From assembly GCA_015491905.1 (NCBI GenBank), contig WGGC01000031.1:1-64000 (forward strand): a DNA stretch of 64,000 nt. Reading direction: 5' to 3'. Of the stretch, positions 1-11,344 are shown piece after piece. Each line of letters opens with the position of its first letter. Positions within the stretch are counted from its first letter, which is position 1. The notes under the pieces are model-generated. The model did no database searches. It had not been told where the DNA came from and worked only from the letters and a program-made list of their open reading frames with translations. This stretch comes from Bacteroidales bacterium. Lineage in GTDB: Bacteria > Bacteroidota > Bacteroidia > Bacteroidales > F082. The position numbers and the translations under genes are program-made.

Positions 1-2
1 AA

Positions 3-2186
3 ACAAAAGAAATTGCTTTACAAGGAGGAAAAGGATTTCGAGGAATACCTGCAAAATTAAGTATTAACGGTGTAACTATTAACCTTCGTTATGGAGCTAA
101 GGATATTAAGCTTCCTTTTTCTATTAAACTAAGAAATTTTCAACTAGAAAGATATCCGGGATCCAGAAGCCCTTCGAGTTATGCCAGTCAAATAACAGTT
201 ATAGACACTAAAGATAATAAAACTTTTCCTTATCATATATATATGAACCACGTTTTGAATTACAAGGGATACCGGTTTTTCCAATCTTCATATGATCAGG
301 ATGAAAAAGGCAGTATCTTGTCAGTAAATCACGATTACTGGGGAACATTTTTTACTTATGCCGGATACATTTTGCTTGCATTGGGTATGTTTTTATCACT
401 TTTAAACAAGAACAGTTATTTTGCATTTTTAGGAAGATATTTGAAAAAAATTAATTCAGGCGGCAAAAAAGTGAAAACCTTACTTATACTATTGTCAATT
501 ACCACTTTTACCGGAGTTTCAATAAATGCTCAAAACCCTCATTCTCATTTTTCACAAGAAACACCTGTAGCAATAAATAAAGAACAGGCAAAAAAATTTG
601 GGGAGTTATTGGTACAAACCACCGGAGGACGTGTAGAACCTGTTAATACACTAGCGAGTGAAATATTAAGAAAAATCACCCGGAAAAGTAGTTTTAAAGG
701 TATGAATCCTGACCAGGTTCTGCTTGGAATGCTCAGCCAACCAATGACATGGCAAACTGTTCCTATGATAAAGGTTAGTGATAAAAAACTTGCTAAACTG
801 ATTGGAATAAAGGGTAAATATGCATCGTATCTGAATTTCATTAACATGAAAAACGGAACCTATAAATTGCAGAAATATGTGGAACAAGCCTATGAAAGAC
901 AACCCGCACACCGGGATATGTTTGACAAAGAAGTTATGAAGGTCGATGAAAGGATGAATATCGCATACATGATATACACAGGCAAGCTGCTTAAAATGAT
1001 ACCTGATCCGAAAGACGCAGAACACCCCTGGTATTCACCGGCATCTAAGGTTTCCGGATTAACAGGTCGTGATTCATTAATGGTAGTTAGTGTAATACCT
1101 GAATATTTAAAAGCTTTAGCTCAAGGAAAATATGGCCTTGCCAATGAACTTTTAACAGCATTTTCGCAGTATCAAAGAAAATTTGGAGCATCAATAATTC
1201 CTTCTGAATCAAAGATAAAGGCAGAATTATTATATAATCGGTTATTGATATTTTTCAGATTAGCAATGTTTTACGGACTAATAGGTTTTGTTTTACTAAT
1301 TTTAGTTTTTGCCGATATTCTTAAACCTTCTAAGGTCTTACGCTTTATAATGCGAATTTTCTTTTGGGTTATTGTTGTTTCTTTCTTATATCAAACTTTT
1401 GGATTGGCATTGCGCTGGTATATTTCAGGTCATGCTCCATGGAGTAACGGTTATGAATCTATGATATATATTGGATGGGTTACCATGCTTGCAGGAATAT
1501 TATTTTCCCGTAAATCAATGATGACCGTAGCAGCAACCACATTACTGGTTTCTATAATATTATTCGTTGCACATTTAAGCTGGATGGATCCTGAAATTAC
1601 TAATTTGGTACCCGTTCTGAAGTCATACTGGTTAACTATTCATGTATCTGTAATTACGGCAAGTTATGGGTTTTTGGCTTTAGGAGCTTTATTAGGGTTT
1701 TTCAATATGATTCTTATGATTTTAAAAAACCCAAAAAATTATTCACGTATTGAAGAAAAAATAGGCCATTTAACAGCAATTAGCGAAAGGACTATAATTG
1801 TAGGATTGTATATGCTTACAATAGGAACATTTTTAGGTGGCGTATGGGCAAATGAAAGTTGGGGGAGATACTGGGGCTGGGACCCTAAAGAAACATGGGC
1901 ATTAGTAAGTGTGCTTGTGTATAGTTTTATTGTTCACATGCGGTTTATTCCGGGTTTAAAATCACGATACACTTTTAATCTTGCTTCTGTTATTGGATAT
2001 TTCTCAATTCTTATGACTTATTTTGGTGTAAATTATTATTTATCAGGTATGCATTCCTATGCAAAAGGCGATCCTGTTCCAATACCCGACTTTGTTTATT
2101 ATACAATTGGCATAATAATACTTATTGCAATAGCTGCATATAATAAAGAGGAAAAAGTGAAACGTTGGAAAGAAAAAGAAGTTTAA
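3..2186 (+). CDS. Cytochrome c biogenesis protein, ResB/CcsA (CcsBA-type) fusion; 5' end truncated by window start
   Basis: The reading frame stays open upstream of the listed ORF start (243) to position 3. The C-terminal half is multi-TM with the CcsA/CcmF-type WGxxWxWDPKE motif (WGRYWGWDPKETWALVS). Confidence 0.92.
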   Translation, partial: TKEIALQGGKGFRGIPAKLSINGVTINLRYGAKDIKLPFSIKLRNFQLERYPGSRSPSSYASQITVIDTKDNKTFPYHIYMNHVLNYKGYRFFQSSYDQDEKGSILSVNHDYWGTFFTYAGYILLALGMFLSLLNKNSYFAFLGRYLKKINSGGKKVKTLLILLSITTFTGVSINAQNPHSHFSQETPVAINKEQAKKFGELLVQTTGGRVEPVNTLASEILRKITRKSSFKGMNPDQVLLGMLSQPMTWQTVPMIKVSDKKLAKLIGIKGKYASYLNFINMKNGTYKLQKYVEQAYERQPAHRDMFDKEVMKVDERMNIAYMIYTGKLLKMIPDPKDAEHPWYSPASKVSGLTGRDSLMVVSVIPEYLKALAQGKYGLANELLTAFSQYQRKFGASIIPSESKIKAELLYNRLLIFFRLAMFYGLIGFVLLILVFADILKPSKVLRFIMRIFFWVIVVSFLYQTFGLALRWYISGHAPWSNGYESMIYIGWVTMLAGILFSRKSMMTVAATTLLVSIILFVAHLSWMDPEITNLVPVLKSYWLTIHVSVITASYGFLALGALLGFFNMILMILKNPKNYSRIEEKIGHLTAISERTIIVGLYMLTIGTFLGGVWANESWGRYWGWDPKETWALVSVLVYSFIVHMRFIPGLKSRYTFNLASVIGYFSILMTYFGVNYYLSGMHSYAKGDPVPIPDFVYYTIGIIILIAIAAYNKEEKVKRWKEKEV

Positions 2187-2209
2187 TGACCTAAGAGAAT
2201 ATAAAGTCA

Positions 2210-2752
2210 ATGGAAATTATTAAAACAAAAATCCCGGATCTGGTAATAGTAAAACCAAAAGTTTTTAAAGATGCCAGAGGATATTTCTTTGAATCCTATA
2301 ACAAACATTCATTCAATGAAATTGGGTTAGATGAATTGTTTGTTCAGGACAATGAATCTAAGTCAATGAAAGGTGTTTTAAGAGGTCTTCATTTTCAGAA
2401 CCCTCCATATACCCAGGGAAAGCTTGTAAGGGTAATAAAGGGTGCTGTACTTGATGTAGCGGTTGATTTAAGAAAAGAATCATCAACTTATGGAAAATGG
2501 GAAGCCGTAGTACTTGATGAGGAAAATAAACTTATGTATTGGGTGCCTCCCGGTTTTGCACATGGATTTTTAACTCTTGAGGATAATACCATTTTTTCAT
2601 ATAAATGCACTCAAGTATATAATAAAAACTCTGAAGGAAGCATTAGATGGAATGATCCGGTTTTAAATATTAATTGGGGAAATATATCTCCTATTTTATC
2701 TGAAAAGGATAAAGATGCACCGTTATTCTCAAATTTTAATTCCCCTTTTTAA
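2210..2752 (+). CDS. rfbC: dTDP-4-dehydrorhamnose 3,5-epimerase
   Basis: 180 aa; DARGYFFESYN, GVLRGLHFQ, GKLVRVIKGAVLDVAVDLR, PPGFAHGFLTL motifs of the RfbC family. Confidence 0.95.
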   Translation: MEIIKTKIPDLVIVKPKVFKDARGYFFESYNKHSFNEIGLDELFVQDNESKSMKGVLRGLHFQNPPYTQGKLVRVIKGAVLDVAVDLRKESSTYGKWEAVVLDEENKLMYWVPPGFAHGFLTLEDNTIFSYKCTQVYNKNSEGSIRWNDPVLNINWGNISPILSEKDKDAPLFSNFNSPF

Positions 2753-2814
2753 TACTTTTTTATTTTTTTATGATGATAACCGTTATCTTTTTAAAGTAAG
2801 ACAAAAGATATGAT

Positions 2815-2822
2815 TACTTTTG
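2815..2822 (+). promoter_or_regulatory. Bacteroidota-type -7 element (TACTTTTG) upstream of uvrA
   Basis: Matches TAnnTTTG consensus 32 bp upstream of the uvrA ORF. Confidence 0.5.
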
Positions 2823-2853
2823 CACCGCTTTAAAACAGGAGATTATTTGCATA

Positions 2854-5715
2854 TTGTCCATGATGAAAAATAAGGAAAAAATACTACAAAATGATGAAGT
2901 CATGGAGAGTGAATATCTGGAAATTAAGGGAGCCAGAGTTCATAATCTGCAAAATATTGATTTATCGATACCTCGTGAGAAGTTAGTGGTTATAACCGGC
3001 TTAAGTGGAAGTGGAAAGTCTTCTTTGGCTTTCGACACAATTTATGCAGAAGGACAACGACGTTATATGGAAACTTTTTCTGCATATGCCCGTCAATTTA
3101 TGGGTAATATGGAACGTCCTGACGTAGATCAAATTCACGGATTAAGTCCTGTTATTGCCATCGAGCAGAAGTCAGTAAGCAGGAATCCACGTTCTACCGT
3201 AGGAACAATTACAGAAATATATGACTTCCTGCGTCTTTTATTTGCCAGGGCATCAGATGCTTTTTCCTATAATACAGGTGAAAAGATGGTTCATTATACC
3301 CGCAATCAAATTGTGGATATGATTATCAATAGCTACAAGAATAAAGACATATTAATTCTTGCACCTATGGTAAAAGCCAGAAAAGGACATTACCGTGAGC
3401 TTTTCGAACGTATTATGCAGCAAGGCTTTTTGCGCGTTCGCGTAGATGGGAAAATTATACCTATCGAACCGGGAATGCATCTTGACAGATATAAAGTGCA
3501 TGATATAGAAGCTGTAATAGATAGATTAACTATCAAACAAGAATCTCAGAGGTTAAATAAATCTGTTGATACCGCATTAAAATTAGGGAAAGGAGTCCTG
3601 ATGATTTTAGATGATGCAGATGGTATTATAAAGCATTTCAGCCTGAAAATGATGTGCCCTACAACAGGTATTGCTTATGAGGAACCTGAACCAAATTTAT
3701 TTTCATTTAACTCTCCTTATGGTGCCTGCCCGCATTGCAATGGACTTGGGGAGGTAAATGAGATAGATATGGACAAAATTTTTCCCGATAAGGATAAGAC
3801 AATTAGAAATGGAGGAATTGCACCACTTGGAGAATATAAAAATACATGGGTATTCGAGCAAATAAAAAATATCGGATTAAAATATAAATTTAACCTTAAT
3901 ACTCCAATTAAAGATATACCTCCTCGTGGTTTGAAAGCCATACTTAACGGAACAGAAGAAACTGTAGAAATAAAAAAAGAATACCTTGGAGTAACATCAT
4001 CCTATTCTCTTTCTTTTGAAGGCCTTATCAGTTATATAAACAGATATAATACCCCCGAGGCTTCATCTTCATCAAGAAAATGGGCAGAAGGGTTTATGAA
4101 TCGCAAAGAATGCCCGGTTTGTCATGGTACACGTTTGCAAAAGCAAGCCCTATTTTTTAAAATTGACAATAAAAATATTTCGGAACTTTCCGTAATGGAT
4201 CTGAAAGAGTTAAAACAATGGCTCACTGGTTTAGAAGAAAGGATATCAGATCGCCAAAGGAAGATTGCAAGTGAAATTTTAAGGGAGATAAGAACCCGTC
4301 TGAATTTTCTGCTGGATGTTGGTATTGATTACGTTAATCTGAACCGACCTGCAAAAACTTTATCAGGTGGTGAAGCACAGCGCATTCGACTGGCTACACA
4401 AATAGGATCAAAGCTTACAGGAGTAATGTACATTCTGGATGAACCCAGTATAGGACTTCACCAACGCGACAACCACAAACTTATAGAGTCGTTAACCGAA
4501 CTTAGGGATATTGGGAATTCTGTTATTGTTGTAGAGCATGACAAAGACACTATACTTTCTGCTGATTATGTTGTAGATATTGGTCCCGGTGCCGGGCGAC
4601 TGGGAGGTAATATTGTTGCTGAAGGCACGCCCGAACAAATAAAGCAATCAAAAACTATTACTGCCCAATACCTTACAGGTGAAAAGCAAATAAATATTTT
4701 AGAAAAAAGAAGAAAAGGAAACGGCCAAAACATATTACTTAGAGGTGCAACAGGCAATAATTTAAAAAATGTTGATTTTCTTCTGCCGCTTGGCAAATTC
4801 GTATGTATCACCGGCGTTTCCGGAAGTGGAAAATCAACATTAATTAATGATACCCTATACCCCATTTTAAGTCAGCATTTTTACAGATCAGTTAAAGATC
4901 CTCTGAAATATAAGTCTATTGAAGGAATAAAGTATATCGACAAAGTTATTGAAATAGACCAAAATCCTATTGGCAGAACCCCACGTTCTAATCCGGCGAC
5001 ATACACAAAAGTATTTGATGAGATCAGAAAGCTATATGGTCAGTTACCCGAATCGAAAATAAGAGGTTATAAGCCCGGCAGGTTTTCCTTTAATGTAAAA
5101 GGTGGCCGCTGTGAAATATGTAAAGGAGCCGGAGTACAAACCATTGAAATGAATTTTCTTCCGGATGTATATGTCGTATGCGAAGCATGTCAGGGAAAAA
5201 GATATAACAGAGAAACTCTGGAAGTACGGTACAAAGGAAAATCTATCAACGACGTTCTAAATATGAGTATTCGTGTGGCAGCTGAATTTTTTGAAAACAT
5301 TCCGTCCATTGCCCAAAAATTAAAAACTTTAAAAGATGTCGGACTAGGGTATCTAACCCTAGGACAATCATCTACAACTATTTCAGGTGGTGAAGCACAG
5401 CGTATTAAACTGGCCACAGAGTTATCAAAAAAAGACACCGGAAAGACTTTATATATTCTAGATGAGCCTACAACAGGTCTTCACTTTGAAGATGTTAAAG
5501 TTTTACTTGATGTTTTAAATAAGTTAGTCGATAGAGGAAATACGGTTTTGGTAATAGAACACAACATGGAGGTAATAAAAGTTGCAGACCATATTGTTGA
5601 TTTAGGCCCTGAAGGAGGAAATCGTGGTGGAATGATAATTGCTGAAGGTACCCCTGAGCAAATCATTAAAAACACAGAAAGCTATACTGCCCACTTCCTT
5701 AAAAATGAATTATAA
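2854..5715 (+). CDS. uvrA: Excinuclease ABC subunit A
   Basis: 953 aa; two Walker A motifs ([28 protein letters not shown]), two [18 protein letters not shown] signatures, zinc-finger CxxC motifs. Confidence 0.98.
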   Translation: MSMMKNKEKILQNDEVMESEYLEIKGARVHNLQNIDLSIPREKLVVITGLSGSGKSSLAFDTIYAEGQRRYMETFSAYARQFMGNMERPDVDQIHGLSPVIAIEQKSVSRNPRSTVGTITEIYDFLRLLFARASDAFSYNTGEKMVHYTRNQIVDMIINSYKNKDILILAPMVKARKGHYRELFERIMQQGFLRVRVDGKIIPIEPGMHLDRYKVHDIEAVIDRLTIKQESQRLNKSVDTALKLGKGVLMILDDADGIIKHFSLKMMCPTTGIAYEEPEPNLFSFNSPYGACPHCNGLGEVNEIDMDKIFPDKDKTIRNGGIAPLGEYKNTWVFEQIKNIGLKYKFNLNTPIKDIPPRGLKAILNGTEETVEIKKEYLGVTSSYSLSFEGLISYINRYNTPEASSSSRKWAEGFMNRKECPVCHGTRLQKQALFFKIDNKNISELSVMDLKELKQWLTGLEERISDRQRKIASEILREIRTRLNFLLDVGIDYVNLNRPAKTLSGGEAQRIRLATQIGSKLTGVMYILDEPSIGLHQRDNHKLIESLTELRDIGNSVIVVEHDKDTILSADYVVDIGPGAGRLGGNIVAEGTPEQIKQSKTITAQYLTGEKQINILEKRRKGNGQNILLRGATGNNLKNVDFLLPLGKFVCITGVSGSGKSTLINDTLYPILSQHFYRSVKDPLKYKSIEGIKYIDKVIEIDQNPIGRTPRSNPATYTKVFDEIRKLYGQLPESKIRGYKPGRFSFNVKGGRCEICKGAGVQTIEMNFLPDVYVVCEACQGKRYNRETLEVRYKGKSINDVLNMSIRVAAEFFENIPSIAQKLKTLKDVGLGYLTLGQSSTTISGGEAQRIKLATELSKKDTGKTLYILDEPTTGLHFEDVKVLLDVLNKLVDRGNTVLVIEHNMEVIKVADHIVDLGPEGGNRGGMIIAEGTPEQIIKNTESYTAHFLKNEL

Positions 5716-5718
5716 AAA

Positions 5719-6567
5719 TTATCTATTATTTTTTTGATGATATTGTATTAATCCCTCCATTGGAGAGCGATAGATAACGCCGGTATTTAAATGATAATGT
5801 TCCATAACTTTAAGTAACTGTGGTTTAAAAAACCAGGAAATAGATCCTACAAATGAAATCTTTTCATTTTGATAACCCATATATTTTGATAACTGATTTT
5901 TAACAAAATCTTCAAAATTTTGTAAAACTATTTTTTCCATTTCAGGATGAAGAATATTTTCACTTATAAAAACAGATAATCCTGCTAACCAACGATTTCC
6001 ATCGTCATAATTATAAATACGCTCCTGAATTTCATGAATATTCATTTTTATGCTATCATGGAAATCTTCTGTGAGTTTTTTATCTAATTCATTTCTTAAA
6101 ACCTTCCTCAATAACATCTTACCCAAATAGGTAGCGCTACCCTCGTCACCCAGTAAATATCCTAAAGAAGGTATATTATTAACTATCTTTTTACCATCCC
6201 ACAGGCATGAATTCGAACCTGTTCCTAAAATGCAGGCTATTCCCCTATCTCTCCCAAGTAAAGAAACGGCAGCAGCATATAAATCATGATTAACTGAAAT
6301 ATAACCTGCTCGAAAATAATGTTTCAGAATAGATTGTATTATATTGCAATTCTTCTCAGATGAACAACCTGTCCCATAAAAATGAATTTCATTAATAGTA
6401 TAGTTAAATAAATCTTTCGACAACTGGGATACTATAATATTCTTTATTTGCTTTTCGGTTGCATAATAAGGGTTAAACCCTTCTGTTTCTATATTATATA
6501 TCATATCTTCGCCTTCCAAAAACACCCAATGTGCTTTCGTACTTCCACTATCTATAATTAATTTCAT
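5719..6567 (-). CDS. BadF/BadG/BcrA/BcrD ATPase family, N-acetylglucosamine kinase-like
   Basis: DSGSTKAHWVF phosphate-1 motif, GTGSNSCLWDG, GYLLGDEGSATYLGK motif. Confidence 0.88.
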   Translation of the reverse strand: MKLIIDSGSTKAHWVFLEGEDMIYNIETEGFNPYYATEKQIKNIIVSQLSKDLFNYTINEIHFYGTGCSSEKNCNIIQSILKHYFRAGYISVNHDLYAAAVSLLGRDRGIACILGTGSNSCLWDGKKIVNNIPSLGYLLGDEGSATYLGKMLLRKVLRNELDKKLTEDFHDSIKMNIHEIQERIYNYDDGNRWLAGLSVFISENILHPEMEKIVLQNFEDFVKNQLSKYMGYQNEKISFVGSISWFFKPQLLKVMEHYHLNTGVIYRSPMEGLIQYHQKNNR

Positions 6568-6608
6568 AAACTTTTATCTCTTTTTTATTCTGGAAAAATC
6601 ACTAAAAT

Positions 6609-7025
6609 TTATATAATAGCAATTATTTTAGGAATGAATATAATTAAACCGATTATTGCTGCTGCAATAGCAAGAATTAAGACAGCTCCGGCAGCAAGGT
6701 CTTTAACAAGGCCGGCTTCAGGGTTAACTTCCGGACTGGCAATATCTGTTAGTTTTTCAATAGAAGAATTAAAGGTTTCCGCTGCTAAAACCATTCCAAA
6801 ACAAATAATAATAATCAACCATTCCGTCGTACTTATTGATAACCATATACCTGCAATAACAACCAGAAGTGCTATAACAACATGAATACGGAAATTATGT
6901 TCCCTTCGAAACATATATTCAATTCCATTTCCGGCATATTGAAAACTTTTTAATCTTTTTTTAAATGAAAAACTTTCTTTTGCTGCTGTTTTTTTTTCCG
7001 GGGATTCCATCCTCTTTTTTTTCAA
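6609..7025 (-). CDS. Diacylglycerol kinase family protein (DgkA-like)
   Basis: AETFNSSIEKLTD motif, three TM segments, 138 aa. Confidence 0.9.
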   Translation of the reverse strand: MKKKRMESPEKKTAAKESFSFKKRLKSFQYAGNGIEYMFRREHNFRIHVVIALLVVIAGIWLSISTTEWLIIIICFGMVLAAETFNSSIEKLTDIASPEVNPEAGLVKDLAAGAVLILAIAAAIIGLIIFIPKIIAII

Positions 7026-7122
7026 AAATAATTAAAATTATATCATATTACATAATCATATTGGATGATATTCCCAAAAAAAGTAGCTAACACAATTGAG
7101 TTATACAAATTTCAAGAATATA

Positions 7123-7416
7123 TTAACCTTTCCAACCTTTGGTTTCGAGTTCTAAAAAACGAGATTTTTCACTTTCAGTCATAACCCTGGTTTCATATTT
7201 AAATTCATATCCCATTCCTTTTAAAGGGTCTTTTACCGAAGATATAATCGCATCTGCAATAGGAATTTCAGGAAAAGGGAAGACAAAAGTAGCCGATACT
7301 ATATTATCATTCACATCAATATCCTGAAGAATACCTAATTCTACCAACGAAAAATTGATAGATGGATGCCCTACCTGAGACATAGCATCGATTAAATTTT
7401 CTTTTGAAATATTCAT
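7123..7416 (-). CDS. MIP18/DUF59 family iron-sulfur cluster assembly protein
   Basis: 97 aa; VELGILQDIDV motif and overall DUF59 layout. Confidence 0.7.
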   Translation of the reverse strand: MNISKENLIDAMSQVGHPSINFSLVELGILQDIDVNDNIVSATFVFPFPEIPIADAIISSVKDPLKGMGYEFKYETRVMTESEKSRFLELETKGWKG

Positions 7417-7577
7417 TTTATTATTTATTAAACTATCAACTTATATATATTGCAAAAGTAAATAAATAAAGAATAATAATGAGAACAATATCTATTACAA
7501 TTTTTTTATAATTAATCAAAAAATATAATTTTTTAGCTAATTTTGAAATTGACAATCAGTTTTTTACATTTATAATT

Positions 7578-8477
7578 ATGAATATAATTAATAAGTCTCT
7601 CACAGCCTTTCATTTCTATTTTAAGCCATGGCTTAAAATAAAAGAGGATATTGCTAACTCCAATTTTAAAGATTTTGATTTTTGGATAGATTCAGAAGAC
7701 ATAATTAATTTTACAAATGCAATAAAAACAGATAAGGAGGGAAAAAAACACGAAATAGATAAACCTATACTTCATCCACTATATTTTTCCAAAATCAGCT
7801 GGCAAATAATCAGTAACCTGAATAATTATTTAGACTATAAATTAGATAAAAAAATTTTAAACCGGATGATTCATACATCAGAATCTATAATCCTTTTAAA
7901 AAAACTACATATTCCTGCTAAAATCTTGGTTAGAACTAAGATAATAAATCTTATGCCCCACAAAAAAGGAACAAAAATAAGCATCCAATTTAATTTCTTT
8001 CATAACAATGAATTAATTGCAACAGAAATTTCAGATGCTCTGTTTTTACATGTTAGATATGATGGAAAAAAAGACAATTCACAAAAAACTCATAAATTCA
8101 AAACAAATAATTTACAAATATTATGGGAAAAAGAAATTGATATAAAACCAAATCAACCATATAAGTATGCCGAAAAAGCAAATATTGACGCACCTGTACA
8201 TACAAATATAAAATATGCCAAATCGATGGGGTTACCGGGAGTTATTTTACAAGGAACTTGTACTTTGGCAATGGCGATAAGTATGATATGTAAAATAGAA
8301 CTTTTTGATGATTTTTCTCTAATCCATAGTTTATCTGCAAAATTTACAGGAATAGTCGTTCCTCCAAATAAAATTTTTGTCCGTTTGTTAAAAAAAGACA
8401 AAAAATCCTTATATTTTGATGTTGTAAATAAAAAGGGAGAAATTATAATAAAAGGAGGCAAAATACAATTACGATAA
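7578..8477 (+). CDS. MaoC-like (double) hotdog-fold acyl dehydratase-like protein
   Basis: C-terminal DAPVHTNIKYAKSMGLPGVILQG resembles the MaoC/hydratase-2 motif (DxNPIHxDxxYAxxxGFpgxIlHG). Confidence 0.65.
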   Translation: MNIINKSLTAFHFYFKPWLKIKEDIANSNFKDFDFWIDSEDIINFTNAIKTDKEGKKHEIDKPILHPLYFSKISWQIISNLNNYLDYKLDKKILNRMIHTSESIILLKKLHIPAKILVRTKIINLMPHKKGTKISIQFNFFHNNELIATEISDALFLHVRYDGKKDNSQKTHKFKTNNLQILWEKEIDIKPNQPYKYAEKANIDAPVHTNIKYAKSMGLPGVILQGTCTLAMAISMICKIELFDDFSLIHSLSAKFTGIVVPPNKIFVRLLKKDKKSLYFDVVNKKGEIIIKGGKIQLR

Positions 8478-8582
8478 TTATATTTCTAGTTGTATTACAG
8501 GTGCTTATAAATCAATTATTACTTTTTATTAATATAAACTTAGAATCGTATTTATCTATTTTTTATATAAAAACATACTGTC

Positions 8583-10289
8583 ATGGAAAAAAAAGAATGG
8601 AAACTTCCACTGATAAATAATTATCTTGACAAATGGGCAAAACAATCTCCTAAGGATTTAGCTATTATTCAACACGAAGATGACAGGTATATTTCATACA
8701 AACAACTTCACTCCCTTTCAGATTATTTTGCATTACGCCTTTTAGATTTGGGAATAAAAAAGGGAGATATTATAGCTACGCAACTTGCTTTATTTCCGGA
8801 ACATATTGCCTTAATGTATGGATGTTTAAAAATAGGAGCCATATTTTCTCCTTTAGATTTAAGACTAAAGAAAGAAGAAGTTTTTAGGTCACTTAAAAAA
8901 ATAAAACCTAAAATGTTTTTCTTCTTAGGTAAAACACCTGTTATTGACTTTAATGAAATAGGAGAATATATTAGAGATAACTGCCAAGATGTAAAATATC
9001 TCGTTCAGGTTCTAAGCAACCCCAAGGAAGAGAAACCCATCACTCGTGCAATTTCAATTCAGCAGATGATGTCAAAGGGAACGATAATAAAATTAAAACT
9101 AAAAGATCTGATTTCCGGTAAATTAAAAAGAATATATCATTCACTAAACACAAATCTTCCTGCCATTATCATTTTTACCACCGGAACTACCGGAGAACCA
9201 AAACCGGCTTTATTAAGTCATGAGAATGTTATTATTCAAAATGAAATTTTGTCCAGAGGGGTTCAGATGGATAAAGACAACAGAACACTAATTAATTTAC
9301 CACCCAGTCATGTGGGTTGTCTTACAGAAACACTGCTAACAACTTTATATAAAGGAGGGACAGCTGTTTTTCTTAAAATTTTTGATGTAAAATTATCATT
9401 AGAAGCCATTCAAAAGCATAAAGTTAAAACCCTTGGACAGATTCCCACTCAGTTTAGAATGATGTGGGCTCATCCGGATTATAATAAATATGACCTTTCG
9501 AGTTTACATATTGCTGTATATGGTGGGTCTGCCGTGGATGTGGAATTTCTGAAAAAGCTGTCAACAATGGCTCCCAAGTTTGGCACTGGAATGGGAATGA
9601 CAGAAACTGCAGGGTTTACAACTTTTACACCTCCGGATATTTCTATAGAAGAAATGGCCGGTCAGGTAGGCACTTATTATAAAGACCTGGGTAAAATTAC
9701 AATCCGAAAGCCTATGAATAATGACAGAACAGCAGGTGAGGAACTTCCTGATGGTGAAATAGGTGAAATTTGTTACCACCCCCCAATTGTATTTTTAGGG
9801 TATTATAATTTTCCCGAAGCTACACAAAAAGCAATTTCAAAAGAAGGAATTTTATATAGTGGTGATTTAGGCCATTTTAAAAACATGGGTAACTATAGGG
9901 CTTTATATTTATCCGGAAGAAATAAGTTTGTTATAAAACAAAAAGGATATCAGGTATTTCCTGATGAAGTACAAGCATTCCTTGCTGAATATCCGAAAAT
10001 AGATGAAGTTGATGTAATAGGAATGAAACATAGAATTTATGGTGAAGGAATATTTGCTTTTGTTAAACCTAAACCCGGTACAGATGTTACTGAAAAAGAA
10101 ATAATGGATTATTGTAAAAATATAGCTGCTTATAAAAGGCCACAGCATATTGAGTTTTGGCCTGCAGATAAACCTTTTCCTCTTACGCGTAGTACGAAAG
10201 TAGATAAAATGGAATTAAAAAAAATTGCTGAACCTATAATTGAAGAATTACGAAAAAAAGGGAAATGGGACACGCATAAAGTTAAGTAA
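8583..10289 (+). CDS. AMP-binding acyl-CoA synthetase / ligase
   Basis: IIIFTTGTTGEPKPALLSHEN (AMP-binding motif), GMGMTETAGFTT, YSGDLGHF, C-terminal YKRPQHIEFW. Confidence 0.93.
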   Translation: MEKKEWKLPLINNYLDKWAKQSPKDLAIIQHEDDRYISYKQLHSLSDYFALRLLDLGIKKGDIIATQLALFPEHIALMYGCLKIGAIFSPLDLRLKKEEVFRSLKKIKPKMFFFLGKTPVIDFNEIGEYIRDNCQDVKYLVQVLSNPKEEKPITRAISIQQMMSKGTIIKLKLKDLISGKLKRIYHSLNTNLPAIIIFTTGTTGEPKPALLSHENVIIQNEILSRGVQMDKDNRTLINLPPSHVGCLTETLLTTLYKGGTAVFLKIFDVKLSLEAIQKHKVKTLGQIPTQFRMMWAHPDYNKYDLSSLHIAVYGGSAVDVEFLKKLSTMAPKFGTGMGMTETAGFTTFTPPDISIEEMAGQVGTYYKDLGKITIRKPMNNDRTAGEELPDGEIGEICYHPPIVFLGYYNFPEATQKAISKEGILYSGDLGHFKNMGNYRALYLSGRNKFVIKQKGYQVFPDEVQAFLAEYPKIDEVDVIGMKHRIYGEGIFAFVKPKPGTDVTEKEIMDYCKNIAAYKRPQHIEFWPADKPFPLTRSTKVDKMELKKIAEPIIEELRKKGKWDTHKVK

Positions 10290-10341
10290 AAATTTGCCGA
10301 AAAAGTGTATTTTTACTTCGAATATTAAACATTAAATTTTT

Positions 10342-11109
10342 ATGCGAATAACTACCTGGAATGTAAATGGCATCAGAGCTATTATAAAAAAAGACTTTGA
10401 CATTTCCATTGAAAAAATAAACCCTGATATTTTATGCCTGCAAGAAACAAAGGCTCAGGATAACGAAGTTGAAAAAGCATTAAACCATTATAAGAATCAG
10501 TACCATTTATATATTGATTCGGCAGAAAAAAAAGGTTATTCAGGAACTACTATTTTAACTAAAACAGAGCCTGAAACTATTAGTAAAGACATTGATGATC
10601 CTGAATTCAATAAAGAAGGTCGAATTTTAACTGCTGAGTATCCTGACTTTTTTCTAGTTAATGTTTACACCCCAAACGCAGGTCAGCAATTAAAACGACT
10701 AGATTTTAAAGAAAGATGGAACGAACTTTTCCAACAACATCTTGAAGCGCTTCACAAAAAAAAGCCGGTAATAGCTTGCGGTGATTTTAATGTAGCACAC
10801 CATGCCATAGACTTAAAAAATCCTAAATCAAATTACAATAAAACCGCCGGGTATACCCAAGTTGAAATTGACGGGATGGATAGTTTACTTAATGCCGGAT
10901 TTGTGGATGTTTTCCGTAAGCTGCACCCCGATGAGGTAGCTTATACTTATTGGGGATATCGTTTTAATGCCCGGGCCCGCAATGCCGGTTGGCGTATAGA
11001 TTATTTTATTGTAAGCCCGGAGATTATGAAACATATAAAAAATATTACTATTCATAATGAAATAATGGGTTCAGACCATTGTCCGGTAAGTTTGGACGTT
11101 ATATTTTAA
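10342..11109 (+). CDS. xth: Exodeoxyribonuclease III
   Basis: TWNVNGIRA, LCLQETKA, CGDFNVAH, GWRIDYFIVS, SDHCPV motifs of ExoIII/AP endonuclease family. Confidence 0.96.
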   Translation: MRITTWNVNGIRAIIKKDFDISIEKINPDILCLQETKAQDNEVEKALNHYKNQYHLYIDSAEKKGYSGTTILTKTEPETISKDIDDPEFNKEGRILTAEYPDFFLVNVYTPNAGQQLKRLDFKERWNELFQQHLEALHKKKPVIACGDFNVAHHAIDLKNPKSNYNKTAGYTQVEIDGMDSLLNAGFVDVFRKLHPDEVAYTYWGYRFNARARNAGWRIDYFIVSPEIMKHIKNITIHNEIMGSDHCPVSLDVIF

Positions 11110-11148
11110 TATTATCTAAAAATAAAATAAAATTATTGAAATAAATAT

Positions 11149-11156
11149 TATTTTTG
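11149..11156 (+). promoter_or_regulatory. Bacteroidota -7 element (TATTTTTG) for tRNA-Gly
   Basis: TATTTTTGC located 16 bp upstream of the tRNA 5' end. Confidence 0.55.
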
Positions 11157-11172
11157 CATTTCTATAAATACT

Positions 11173-11248
11173 GCGGCAGTAGCTCAGTTGGTAGAGCATC
11201 AGCTTCCCAAGCTGAGGGTCGTGGGTTCGAGTCCCATTTGCCGCTCCA
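11173..11248 (+). tRNA. tRNA-Gly(CCC)
   Basis: GCGGCAG...TTGCCGC acceptor stem, D-arm GCTCAGTTGGTAGAGC, anticodon loop TTCCCAA (anticodon CCC), T-arm GTGGGTTCGAGTCCCAT, encoded CCA, U73. Confidence 0.95.
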
Positions 11249-11278
11249 AAAAAATCCTATTTACATAGGATTTTTTTA
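11249..11278 (+). terminator. Intrinsic terminator after tRNA-Gly
   Basis: aaaatcctat-ttac-ataggatttttttatttttt hairpin followed by T-run. Confidence 0.85.
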
Positions 11279-11309
11279 TTTTTTTGATGAAAGAATGCTT
11301 TCAACCAAT

Positions 11310-11344
11310 TAAAAAATAAAAAAAGCTGTTCCAATGGAACAGCT
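11310..11344 (-). terminator. Hairpin with A-run on + strand (minus-strand terminator)
   Basis: aaaaaaagctgttcc-aat-ggaacagct; read on minus strand, AGCTGTTCC/GGAACAGCT followed by T-run. Confidence 0.6.

Noticed and set aside
545-1025. Overlapping antisense ORFs (100 and 119 aa) inside the CcsBA-type gene
   Set aside because: No family-like sequence; the sense frame is clearly coding. The same reasoning applies to the many other antisense ORFs listed inside uvrA, ppdK, hmgA, the kinases and elsewhere.
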